In this document: in pieces, positions 1 to 6,945 of the stretch
How the letters are laid out: each line of letters opens with the position of its first letter
Position numbering within the stretch: position 1 is the stretch's first letter
The notes under the pieces: generated by a model
What the model saw: only the letters and a program-made list of their open reading frames with translations
Told to the model about the DNA's origin: nothing
Database searches by the model: none
Origin: JAHHLP01 sp041609895
Lineage (GTDB): Bacteria > Bacteroidota > Rhodothermia > Rhodothermales > JABDKH01
DNA length: 8,335 nucleotides
Direction: 5' to 3'
NCBI GenBank assembly: GCA_041609895.1
Contig: JBFIPX010000149.1
Span: 1-8,335, forward strand
Position numbers and translations under genes: made by a program

Positions 1-1608
1 CGGCACGAAACCGACGCTTTCGTGTACTGCTCTTGTGGCGACGGTGCTACATCCCAAGGAGACTTTCACGAAGCGTTGAACTGGTCCGCGCGTCTTCGCG
101 CCCCGATTCTCTTCTTCGTACAGGACAACAAGTACGCGATCTCGGTACCCTCACACGATCAAACAGCCGGGGGAACCGCATACAAACTGGCTCGCGGCTA
201 TGAGGGTGTCGCCCGGGCGCGCGTTGATGGAACGGACTTCTTCAAGACACTCAGCGTGGCGCGGGCCGCCATAAAGCATATTAGAGAAGGGCGCGGACCG
301 ATATGCCTGGTCGCGGACGTCGTTCGTTTGCTTCCGCATTCGTCCTCCGATGACCACGCCAAATATCGATCCAAGGAAGAGCTGGAGCAGGATCGGCAGA
401 TCGACCCCATCGCAAGAATGGAGCTCGATTTGGTCGAAGCCGGCGTCCTTGCCGAGAGCGAAATTGAGAAAATCCGAGCGGATGTCGTCAAACAGGTGGA
501 CGAGGATACCGTTTGGGCTCAGCAACAGCCGGACCCAGACCCCTCAACGGCCCTGACGCATGTCTTCTTCGAAGGAACGCTCGACCTCGAGTTCGAAAAA
601 GAGACACCCGGCTGGAAAGGTGAGCCGATCGTCATGGTTGACGCCATCAATCATGCGATCGCGGAAGAAATGGAGCGGGACGAAAGGGTCCTCGTCTATG
701 GTGAGGATGTTGCCGGCAACAAGGGCGGCGTCTTCACGGCGACGCGAAACCTAACGAGCCGCTTTGGTGAACAGCGCTGTTTCAATTCACCGCTGGCCGA
801 GGCGTCGATCGTTGGCACTGCCGTCGGGCTGTCGGGCGCGGGCTTCTCCCCCGTGATCGAGATACAGTTTGCAGACTACATTTGGCCGGCGTTGCAGCAG
901 CTGCGTAACCAGGTCGCGCCATTCAGATATCGTTCGAACGGCGATTGGGAATGCCCGATGGTGATTCGGGTACCTTGCGGCGGATACATCCACGGCGGTC
1001 TGTGCCACTCGCAAAACATCGAGTCGATCTTCGGACATATGCCGGGCTTCAAGATCGCCATGCCCTCAACGGCAACCGATGCGAAGGGCCTCCTGAAGAC
1101 GGCAATCAGGTCGCGGGATCCGATCATATTTCTCGAACACAAAGCTCTGTACAGGGCAGCCGCCGCCCGCACTGTGGAACCGGGCCCTGACTACCTGCTA
1201 CCGTTTGGAAAGGCGAGTACAGTCCTCGAAGGCTCGGACCTGACCGTCATCACGTACGGATTGATGGTCCACAAATCGGTGACCGCCGCCAAGACGTTGG
1301 GCAAAGAGGGCTACTCGGTCGAGGTGATCGACATCCGTTCGATCGTCCCACTTGATACGGAGGCGATACTAGATTCCGCACGAAAGACGGGTCGCGTTCT
1401 CGTCGTGCACGAGGACCATGAGTTTGTAGGATTTGGAGCCGAGATTGCTGCCCAGGTAGCCGACATGGCGTTCGAATCACTGGACGCACCCGTACGTCGT
1501 CTTGCCGGGAAATTTTCGTACGTGCCGTTCGCCGATCCACTGGAACGCGCCGTGCTGCCACAGGATGACGACGTTCTAGCCGCTATGCAGCAGGTCCTGA
1601 CCTACTAG
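1..1608 (+). CDS. 2-oxoacid (probably branched-chain) dehydrogenase E1, fused alpha/beta subunits, 5'-truncated by window edge
   Basis: This is the TPP-dependent E1 of a 2-oxoacid dehydrogenase complex, which decarboxylates the 2-oxoacid and passes the acyl group to E2 lipoyl. The frame is open from base 1, so the true start lies upstream; 535 residues are visible. The alpha part carries the TPP/Mg motif GDGATSQGDFHEALN (visible residues 13-27), closed by Asn43 in QDNKYAISVP, and the phosphorylation-loop-like HSSSDD (113-118) followed by KYRSKEELE. A linker around 175-205 leads into a complete beta part: VYGEDVAGNKGGVF with the TPP-contacting Glu at 235, CHSQ with His336, and a transketolase C-terminal domain (LTVITYG, VEVIDIRSIVPLD, HEDHEFVGFGAEIA). 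Fused E1 proteins of this kind are about 650-700 residues, so roughly 120-160 N-terminal residues are missing. The alpha/beta order and HSSSDD loop fit branched-chain or acetoin/pyruvate-type E1; branched-chain is my preference but is not proven. No E2 or E3 gene is in the window. Confidence 0.93.
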   Translation, partial: RHETDAFVYCSCGDGATSQGDFHEALNWSARLRAPILFFVQDNKYAISVPSHDQTAGGTAYKLARGYEGVARARVDGTDFFKTLSVARAAIKHIREGRGPICLVADVVRLLPHSSSDDHAKYRSKEELEQDRQIDPIARMELDLVEAGVLAESEIEKIRADVVKQVDEDTVWAQQQPDPDPSTALTHVFFEGTLDLEFEKETPGWKGEPIVMVDAINHAIAEEMERDERVLVYGEDVAGNKGGVFTATRNLTSRFGEQRCFNSPLAEASIVGTAVGLSGAGFSPVIEIQFADYIWPALQQLRNQVAPFRYRSNGDWECPMVIRVPCGGYIHGGLCHSQNIESIFGHMPGFKIAMPSTATDAKGLLKTAIRSRDPIIFLEHKALYRAAAARTVEPGPDYLLPFGKASTVLEGSDLTVITYGLMVHKSVTAAKTLGKEGYSVEVIDIRSIVPLDTEAILDSARKTGRVLVVHEDHEFVGFGAEIAAQVADMAFESLDAPVRRLAGKFSYVPFADPLERAVLPQDDDVLAAMQQVLTY

Positions 1609-1696
1609 GAGGTCCGGGCAAGAGCAGTATCACCCGCATTCTCTCGGATTGCTGGCGTCCGCCGACGACCGTGATTCGATCGCTGGGCTGCCTTGC
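1609..1696. other. Short convergent intergenic spacer
   Basis: This 88-bp gap lies between the stop codons of the E1 gene (+) and the PLP enzyme gene (-). I see no compact hairpin followed by a T run on either strand. A long-range imperfect inverted repeat pairs 1618-1627 with 1688-1696 (one bulged A), with inner arms at 1629-1633 and 1671-1675. It could fold in either 3' end, but the large loop makes it weak evidence for a terminator. An SD-like AGGAGGT directly follows the E1 stop with no start codon at a usable distance. Confidence 0.4.
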
Positions 1697-2872
1697 TTAT
1701 AGCGCTTTGTCGAGTGCCTGTCCAAGGTCTTCCTCAAGGTCGACGTAATCCTCGATGCCGACCGATAGCCGAATAAGACCATCGCTTATTCCGGCTCGTT
1801 CTCGCTGCTCCGCAGTCATCGAGGCATGCGTCATGGTCGAGGGGTGCTCGACTAGGCTCTCCACTCCTCCCAGACTCTCCGCGAGGGAGAAGACGCGCGT
1901 CGCCGAGAGCACGCGCTTCACGTCTGCCACTTCGCCGCTGCGAAGCGTAAAGGAGATCATGCCTCCAAAGTCGTTCATCTGTCTGCGCGCCAGTTCATGA
2001 CCGGGGTGGGACGGCAGCCCGGGGAAATACACTTTGGACACTTTAGGGTGGCGACTGAGATAGTCTGCCATCTGGCCCGCATTGTCGCAATGCCGTTGCA
2101 TCCTGACGTGCAGCGTCTTGGTCCCGCGCAGCGTCAGGAAACAGTCCATTGGACCAGGAACGGCGCCGCTCGACTTGACCTGAAATCGAAGCTTCTCGGC
2201 CCATTCATCCGAATTGGTGCAAACGACGCCCCCAATCACATCCGAGTGACCGCCGAGATACTTGGTCGTCGAGTGAAGAACCAGGTCGATGCCCATCGAC
2301 AACGGCTGCTGCAGATAGGGTGTAGCAAAGGTGTTGTCTACCGCCGTTTCAATCTTGCGGCTTCGGGCCATGTCCGCGACCGCCTCCAGATCAATGATCC
2401 TCATCATCGGGTTCGATGGCGTCTCCAGCCAGACGAGCCTGACATCATCAACCGCAAGAACAGCCTCGACCTCATCAAGGCGGGTCATGTCGACGTATTC
2501 GAACTTGAGGCCGTACCGGGCAAAAACCTGATTGAATAGTCGGAAGGTTCCGCCGTACAGATCATCAGACGCCACGACTTTGTCGCCCGGATCGAGACCT
2601 TTCATTATCGCGTCGATGCCCGCGACGCCTGAAGCGAAGCAGATCCCGTGCCGCGCACCCTCCAGTGCCGCGAGGTTACCCTCCAGAGCCGTTCGGGTCG
2701 GATTGCTGACCCTCGCATACTCATATCCCAGATGCTCACCCGGAGACGACTGCACGTATGTCGACGTCTGATGAATGGGCGTCATGATCGATCCCGTGGA
2801 GGGGTCGGGCTCCTGACCTGCGTGAATGGCGAGCGTGCCGAAATGCAGTTTCGATTCAAGGGGGTGTGCCAT
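1697..2872 (-). CDS. metB: Cystathionine gamma-synthase / gamma-lyase family PLP enzyme
   Basis: This is a Cys/Met-metabolism fold-type I PLP enzyme of 391 residues, the usual family length (about 380-400). In transsulfuration it either joins an activated homoserine ester with cysteine to give cystathionine (synthase) or cleaves cystathionine (lyase). Visible hallmarks are IHAGQEPDPSTGSIMTPI (17-34), YEYARVSNPTR (50-60) whose Tyr and Arg contact the PLP phosphate, DLYGGTF (104-110) with the ring-stacking Tyr106, ETPSNP (150-155), AVDNTFATPY (177-186) with Asp179 for the pyridine nitrogen, and the Schiff-base lysine K204 in HSTTKYLGGHSD. The C-terminal SLAESLGGVESLVEHPSTMTHAS is also typical. 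I chose ATG at 2872 because the family starts just before FGTLAIHAG and the longer frame to 2965 would run back through the terminator hairpin at 2924-2954. An AAGG lies 11 bases upstream of this start. Synthase and lyase cannot be told apart from these motifs, so the symbol is provisional. It is cytosolic. Confidence 0.9.
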   Translation of the reverse strand: MAHPLESKLHFGTLAIHAGQEPDPSTGSIMTPIHQTSTYVQSSPGEHLGYEYARVSNPTRTALEGNLAALEGARHGICFASGVAGIDAIMKGLDPGDKVVASDDLYGGTFRLFNQVFARYGLKFEYVDMTRLDEVEAVLAVDDVRLVWLETPSNPMMRIIDLEAVADMARSRKIETAVDNTFATPYLQQPLSMGIDLVLHSTTKYLGGHSDVIGGVVCTNSDEWAEKLRFQVKSSGAVPGPMDCFLTLRGTKTLHVRMQRHCDNAGQMADYLSRHPKVSKVYFPGLPSHPGHELARRQMNDFGGMISFTLRSGEVADVKRVLSATRVFSLAESLGGVESLVEHPSTMTHASMTAEQRERAGISDGLIRLSVGIEDYVDLEEDLGQALDKAL

Positions 2873-2923
2873 GTCGGCGTGCCTTAGCGTGAGTCGTTGG
2901 TGGAAAGTTGCCCAAGAAGTAGT

Positions 2924-2954
2924 GAGCCCGGGCATCCATGGGAAACCCGGGCTC
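2924..2954 (-). terminator. Hairpin terminator downstream of TPR lipoprotein gene
   Basis: A perfect 9-bp stem (2924-2932 GAGCCCGGG with 2946-2954 CCCGGGCTC) encloses a 13-nt loop. Read on the minus strand it lies 27 nt beyond the lipoprotein stop codon and is followed by the pyrimidine-rich ACTACTTCTT, a weak U tract. It sits upstream of the PLP enzyme start, so it probably separates the two minus-strand genes, though an imperfect U tract may allow read-through. The loop contains CCATGG. Confidence 0.65.
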
Positions 2955-2981
2955 TGCGTTTGCAAGACGCGGTACGAAGCC

Positions 2982-4178
2982 TTACATCTCCTCGTAGCCT
3001 GCGCATTCCTGGACCGACTTTGCCTTCTCCTCTTGATTCGTCTGGACGTATGCGGAGAACAGCGCCTGACAGATGCCGGTGAGATCCTGTCCTTCGCCCG
3101 CCTCCGTTAACGCCTTGGCCCGCTCAAGCGGCCCCACGGCATTCGAGAAACTCTCGAGGCGAGCCTCTCCGAGGCTTTCCATCTCCGTCTCCTTGGCGGA
3201 AATATCGGCATCCGACATGTTGTCGCGATTCTCACGGAGCTCATCGTCGATTGCATTGATCTGTTCCGAGTAAGCCACCGCCTGATTTATGTAGGCCGCG
3301 CCCAGGTTATAGTAGGCGTTGGAGTAGTCAGGGTCGAGCTCGGTCGCCTTCGTGAGATGTACGACCGCCTTGTCATACATTTCTTCCTGAAGCAGCATGC
3401 TGCCGTAGTTGTACTGGTACAGCTTGTTGTTCGGGTCCTGGTTGACGGCCTCCTCATACTTGGCCATCGCACGGTCCGTCTGACCCGATGCCTGATATGC
3501 GTTCAGTAGCTGCGCCTGAATATCGACGTTGTCGGGAAACATCGTTCCCGCCTTTTCCAGGAGCACGACTGCGTCACCCGCGCGGTCATTCTGCCGGTAT
3601 AGGTCGGCAAGAAAGATGTAGGTCTGCGGGTCGTTATCGCCCATTTCTACTGCGGATTCGAAAGGCTCAATTGCCATCGCCGTCTCTCCTGCATTGATCA
3701 GCGAGTAAGCGCGATTGACATACGGACCAGTAGAGTCGGGGAAGATCTTGCTCGCATTCGCGAAGAAGGCGGCAGCGGCGGAATACTCGTCGCTGTTGTC
3801 GCGGCCTCTGTTGAACGCCTTCCCGCCCATGTCAAACTCCTTGTAGTAGGCCATGGTCATCTCCCGGGAAACGTCGAGGCCAAGCTCTGACGCTCTCGAG
3901 TAAGCTTCGATCATTTCGTCCACGAGCGCCGTGTGCTCGTCCGCATCCCTGACCGTCTCCGCCTTTGCCGACAGCACGTCGCCCTTCAGTTTCAGGGCTT
4001 CAGCGTTGTCCGGATTTGCCGCCAAAGCCGTCTCCAGGTTCTCGAGAGCCCGGTCATAGTCCTTGTTGCGGAGATCCAGTTTAGCACCTTCGACGTTCGG
4101 GTCGCTGGAGCAGCCATTTGCTCCGGTCAACATCATAACGCCTACAAAAAGCGCCAAAAAAGTTGAAAATCTCTTCAT
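2982..4178 (-). CDS. TPR-repeat lipoprotein, probably exported and lipid-anchored
   Basis: This is a 398-residue protein. Residues 1-22 form a lipoprotein signal: positive MKR, a hydrophobic core FLALFVGVMMLTG, then A-N-G-C with Cys23 as the likely lipidation site. The lipobox is acceptable but not ideal. The rest is alpha-helical repeats with TPR signatures: about 29-62 (NKDYDRALENLETALAANPD), 151-184, 185-217, 219-251 (RAMAKYEEAVNQDP) and 252-285 (YDKAVVHLTKATELDPDYSN). Residues about 305-345 are a charged, coiled-coil-like insertion before a last helical pair (346-397) that holds Cys370 and Cys392. TPR lipoproteins act as scaffolds in envelope complexes; the partner is not evident here. 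I preferred ATG at 4178 over 4202 because it places MKR directly before the hydrophobic core and has an AAGG 12 bases upstream, while 4202 has no SD. It ends ahead of the hairpin at 2924-2954. Confidence 0.87.
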   Translation of the reverse strand: MKRFSTFLALFVGVMMLTGANGCSSDPNVEGAKLDLRNKDYDRALENLETALAANPDNAEALKLKGDVLSAKAETVRDADEHTALVDEMIEAYSRASELGLDVSREMTMAYYKEFDMGGKAFNRGRDNSDEYSAAAAFFANASKIFPDSTGPYVNRAYSLINAGETAMAIEPFESAVEMGDNDPQTYIFLADLYRQNDRAGDAVVLLEKAGTMFPDNVDIQAQLLNAYQASGQTDRAMAKYEEAVNQDPNNKLYQYNYGSMLLQEEMYDKAVVHLTKATELDPDYSNAYYNLGAAYINQAVAYSEQINAIDDELRENRDNMSDADISAKETEMESLGEARLESFSNAVGPLERAKALTEAGEGQDLTGICQALFSAYVQTNQEEKAKSVQECAGYEEM

Positions 4179-4281
4179 TTTGCGTGTCCGCCTTGTTTCC
4201 ATATCGTCTGAGTCGGGGCTGGAATCGTCTCTTGCCGCGGGGGCCGGCGTGACGAGCCAATCAGTTGCCGTTAGACAACTA

Positions 4282-4313
4282 CGAAAGTAAGACCATGCCC
4301 CACGGGTTTCAAA
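4282..4313 (-). promoter_or_regulatory. Candidate Bacteroidota-type promoter for the TPR lipoprotein
   Basis: On the minus strand TTTG (4313-4310) is followed by a 20-nt spacer and TACTTTCG (4289-4282). This matches the known Bacteroides -33/-7 consensus TTTG-N19-21-TAnnTTTG with one mismatch. It can also be read as a loose -35/-10 pair, TTGAAA-N17-TACTTT. Transcription would start near 4275, giving a leader of about 97 nt before the ATG at 4178. The match is by eye, and the site is in the only divergent intergenic region of the window. Confidence 0.42.
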
Positions 4314-4444
4314 TATTTCGCAAATAGTTCGAGCTTCGAGGCCGGCGTCGTCTTTATGCTCCGATGACCGCGCGTCGCAACACCGTCAGCGGACATTACC
4401 GTCTAGAAGGGAAGCACCCATCACGAGGCATCGTAACACCTGCA

Positions 4445-5428
4445 ATGTCAGCCAGCACGTCCCAATCTACAGTTTCCGGCACTCTTAGAACCTTCATGTC
4501 CGGCATCATCGATTATGCCGGACTCTTTCCGCCCGCGAGCCTGAACCTCGATACCTCGATCAGGAATTTTGTGAATTACCGAGGGGTGGCGGATCGCTGG
4601 ATGCTGTCTTCTTTCATTTGCCCCGCTACCAGGCTCGTGGAGCTGGAGGCGTATCGCGACATTTTGGCGGCGTCAGAGCGGCATTGCTTCTCCGTGCTAC
4701 AAGCGCCGTCGTCCAGCCTCGAAGAATGGACGACGGCTACCATGAAACTGCGTGATGCACTCGACAGCTTTCACCTTTCTATGGGTGATGTCGCGTCGAC
4801 TCGCGCGGTTGAGATGAAACTTCCTCTCGCCGTCGCACGCGATACCGGGGAAAGACGGGAAGCCGTAAAGACGCTATTCAATGTCTTGAGTGAGTCGCCG
4901 GGTTCTGTCGACATTTTCGTGGAAGTCAGTCCGCTCGGAGAGGCATCTGTTGTGCAGGAACTTGCTCACGAGCTCCTCGACCAAGAGCGCGGCACAGACG
5001 CAGCAAGGACTGCTCTCAAGATCCGAACCGGCGGCATCACTCCGGCTGAGATTCCTGACGCGGACTTGATCGCTGCGTTTATTCTGGCGTGTCGCGATAC
5101 CGGGATACGGTTCAAGGCGACCGCCGGTCTCCATCATCCGATTCGACATTTCAACAAGTCGGTCGGAAGCCACATGCACGGCTTCATTAACGTATTTGCG
5201 GGAGCGATGGCTGCGGCAGAGCACGATCTTTCCCGCAGCCAGTTAAGAGAAATCCTCGAGGTAGAGCGGCCGGACTACTTCACGTTTACCGACGCTGAGC
5301 TTGGGATCGGAGAGCTGACGATAGATCGGCAACGTGTCCAGATTCTCCGCAACGACTTTGCTACATCGTTTGGCAGCTGCAGTTTTGACGAGCCGCGAGA
5401 CGACCTCCGAACAATGGGACTTCTCTAG
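4445..5428 (+). CDS. Conserved-looking protein of unknown function, paired with fumarylacetoacetase
   Basis: I do not recognise a characterised function. The protein has 327 residues, no signal peptide and no membrane segment, so it is probably cytosolic. Segments that look like conserved family blocks are DYAGLFPPA (23-31), CPATRLVELE (59-68), KIRTGG (192-197), FKATAGLHHPIRH (223-235), HGFINVFAG (245-253) and the C-terminal FGSCSFDEPRDDLRTMG (309-325). From memory, similar blocks recur in uncharacterised bacterial proteins of this size; I could not search. Alternating beta/alpha character and glycine/histidine/lysine-rich turns suggest a TIM-barrel-like enzyme (inference). It is followed after 44 bp by fahA on the same strand, so co-transcription and a role linked to aromatic amino-acid breakdown are plausible. 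The start is uncertain: ATG at 4364 would add 27 low-complexity residues, ATG at 4445 begins shortly before the first motif, and ATG at 4496 is possible. None has a good SD. Confidence 0.82.
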   Translation: MSASTSQSTVSGTLRTFMSGIIDYAGLFPPASLNLDTSIRNFVNYRGVADRWMLSSFICPATRLVELEAYRDILAASERHCFSVLQAPSSSLEEWTTATMKLRDALDSFHLSMGDVASTRAVEMKLPLAVARDTGERREAVKTLFNVLSESPGSVDIFVEVSPLGEASVVQELAHELLDQERGTDAARTALKIRTGGITPAEIPDADLIAAFILACRDTGIRFKATAGLHHPIRHFNKSVGSHMHGFINVFAGAMAAAEHDLSRSQLREILEVERPDYFTFTDAELGIGELTIDRQRVQILRNDFATSFGSCSFDEPRDDLRTMGLL

Positions 5429-5472
5429 TCTGCCGGATCTTCGAAGAACACTCCAACGAATTGCAAATAATA

Positions 5473-6741
5473 ATGCCCGACAGCAAACCAATCGAACTCG
5501 AATCGTTCATCCCCACGGCGGCAGACTCGGATTTCCCGATCCAGAATTTGCCGTACGGGGTATTCCGCAGAGAGAAGGGTCAGGCTCACGTTGGCGTCGC
5601 GATCGGCGACAGGATCTTTGACTGTACGCTAGCAGAGGCTAAAGGCCTGCTGGCTGCAGAGGCCCCGCAACGACTCTTCCAAAACGGCGGCTTGAACACG
5701 TTCATGGGAGCCGGACGGGATACCTGGCGTGCGGTCAGGTCACAGCTGCAGCGACTGCTCGCGACAGATTCGGAGATTCGCGGGGAAAGCGAGCTACTCG
5801 GGCAGCTCCTCGTCGACCGCAGTTCGGCGGAGATGCTCTTGCCGGCGAGAATCGGCGATTACACGGATTTCTATTCAAGCAAAGAGCACGCGACAAATGT
5901 CGGGACCATGTTTCGGGGCAAAGACAACGCGCTTCAACCAAACTGGCTGCATCTCCCGGTTGGGTATCATGGTCGCGCGAGTAGCATCGTTGTGAGTGGC
6001 ACCCCCGTCAAGCGACCATGTGGGCAGCTCAAGCCCGACGACAACTCGCCGGTCTATGGGGCGAGCCGGCTTTTGGACTACGAACTCGAGACCGGCTTCT
6101 TTGTCGGTCCCGGCAATGAAATGGGAGCGCCGATTCCAATCGAGGAGGCCGACTCACACATCTTTGGGATGGTCCTCGTGAACGACTGGAGTGCCCGAGA
6201 CATACAGAAGTGGGAGTACGTGCCACTCGGGCCGTTTCTCGGAAAAAGCTTTGCGACCACGATTTCACCGTGGATCGTGACGTTGGATGCGCTGGAGCCA
6301 TTTCGCTGCCCCGGACCGTCGCAGGATCCGGAGCCGCTCGATTACCTTCGACCAAAGACGGACTTCGCCTTCGACATTGACCTCGAGGTCAGCCTAAGTG
6401 CTCCGGGCGATGATCCCCTGGTCGTTACCCGTTCAAACTTCAAGTTCCTGTACTGGAACATGCTTCAACAGCTGGCTCATCATGCCGTTAACGGATGCAA
6501 CCTGCGGCCGGGCGACCTTCTCGCGTCGGGCACGATCAGCGGCTCCACGGAAGAGAGCTTTGGTAGCCTGTTGGAACGCACGTGGAGGGGTACGAAACCG
6601 CTCACGCTGCCTGGCGGCGATACGCGAAGGTTCATTGAGGACGGCGATACGGTCACGCTTCGTGGCTGGGCGCAGGGCGATGGCTTTAGGGTCGGCTTTG
6701 GCGAGGCATCGGGGACGATACTTCCGGCTGATTGCCGCTAA
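5473..6741 (+). CDS. fahA: Fumarylacetoacetase (4-fumarylacetoacetate hydrolase)
   Basis: This enzyme hydrolyses 4-fumarylacetoacetate to fumarate and acetoacetate, the last step of tyrosine/phenylalanine breakdown through homogentisate, in the cytosol. The protein has 422 residues, the same size as animal FAH (about 419). It has the N-terminal SH3-like domain (about 1-120) and the C-terminal catalytic FAH domain. Metal and active-site residues known from mouse FAH can be placed: Asp132 and His139 in DYTDFYSSKEHATNVG, Glu204 and Glu206 in YELETGFFVGPGN, Asp238 in VLVNDWSARDIQKWEYVP, and Lys258 in GPFLGKSFATTISPW. NWLHLPVGYHGRASS (157-171) and SGTISGSTEESFGSLL near the end are also near-identical to the family. 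The ATG at 5473 is chosen over the in-frame TTG at 5461; there is no clear SD. It lies 44 bp after the unknown gene and is probably in the same operon. Homogentisate dioxygenase and maleylacetoacetate isomerase genes are not in the window. Confidence 0.97.
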   Translation: MPDSKPIELESFIPTAADSDFPIQNLPYGVFRREKGQAHVGVAIGDRIFDCTLAEAKGLLAAEAPQRLFQNGGLNTFMGAGRDTWRAVRSQLQRLLATDSEIRGESELLGQLLVDRSSAEMLLPARIGDYTDFYSSKEHATNVGTMFRGKDNALQPNWLHLPVGYHGRASSIVVSGTPVKRPCGQLKPDDNSPVYGASRLLDYELETGFFVGPGNEMGAPIPIEEADSHIFGMVLVNDWSARDIQKWEYVPLGPFLGKSFATTISPWIVTLDALEPFRCPGPSQDPEPLDYLRPKTDFAFDIDLEVSLSAPGDDPLVVTRSNFKFLYWNMLQQLAHHAVNGCNLRPGDLLASGTISGSTEESFGSLLERTWRGTKPLTLPGGDTRRFIEDGDTVTLRGWAQGDGFRVGFGEASGTILPADCR

Positions 6742-6945
6742 AGCCATTCCCTGGCACGCAGAACGGTCGCGGACATGGCTCCCACTGCCATTGCACTGCG
6801 TAGCCTGCCAAAACCGATCACTGGATCGGCCAATGCGGCTTTCGGCATGAGCGTACGGCAGCCCATTGTGCCATTTGTGCGTAGCCCTTACGACATTTTT
6901 GCAAGGTGACGCCGTCATGTTTGTCGAACTGACACACCTCTTGCT
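6742..6945. other. Noncoding stretch between fahA and the hsp20 promoter
   Basis: No frame in this 204-bp part of the 299-bp gap looks like a gene; the open frames crossing it are Arg/Ser/Cys-rich shadows. It contains a small perfect hairpin, CCGATC-ACTG-GATCGG at 6814-6829, which lacks a following T run and so is at best a weak fahA terminator. It also holds the imperfect direct repeat listed separately. Confidence 0.5.
6781..6886. repeat. Imperfect direct repeat pair in noncoding DNA
   Basis: Two 25-nt units, 6781-6805 and 6862-6886, both begin CCCA, contain GCCATT and end in the identical 9-mer TGCGTAGCC; they align with a few substitutions and small indels. They are spaced 81 bp start to start. 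They could be binding sites or a decayed duplication; no function is evident. Confidence 0.4.

Noticed and set aside
1618..1696. Long-range inverted repeat between the convergent E1 and PLP genes as a terminator
   Set aside because: The arms are about 60 nt apart with a bulge, and neither strand has a U tract after them.
1997..2539. 180-codon plus-strand open frame
   Set aside because: It is entirely antisense to the PLP enzyme, including its catalytic lysine region, and is rich in His/Arg/Gln with no domain pattern.
2873..2965. N-terminal extension of the PLP enzyme to an upstream ATG at 2965
   Set aside because: The extra 31 residues are not family-like and would be encoded across the terminator hairpin at 2924-2954; family alignment by eye starts near the ATG at 2872.
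6814..6829. CCGATC-ACTG-GATCGG hairpin as the fahA terminator
   Set aside because: It has a six-bp stem but no T run downstream on either strand, and lies 73 bp past the stop; too weak to call.
6433..6918. 161-codon minus-strand open frame across the fahA 3' end and the intergenic region
   Set aside because: Most of it is antisense to well-conserved fahA codons, and the translation is Arg/Ser/Ala/Cys-rich without motifs, typical of a shadow frame in GC-rich DNA.
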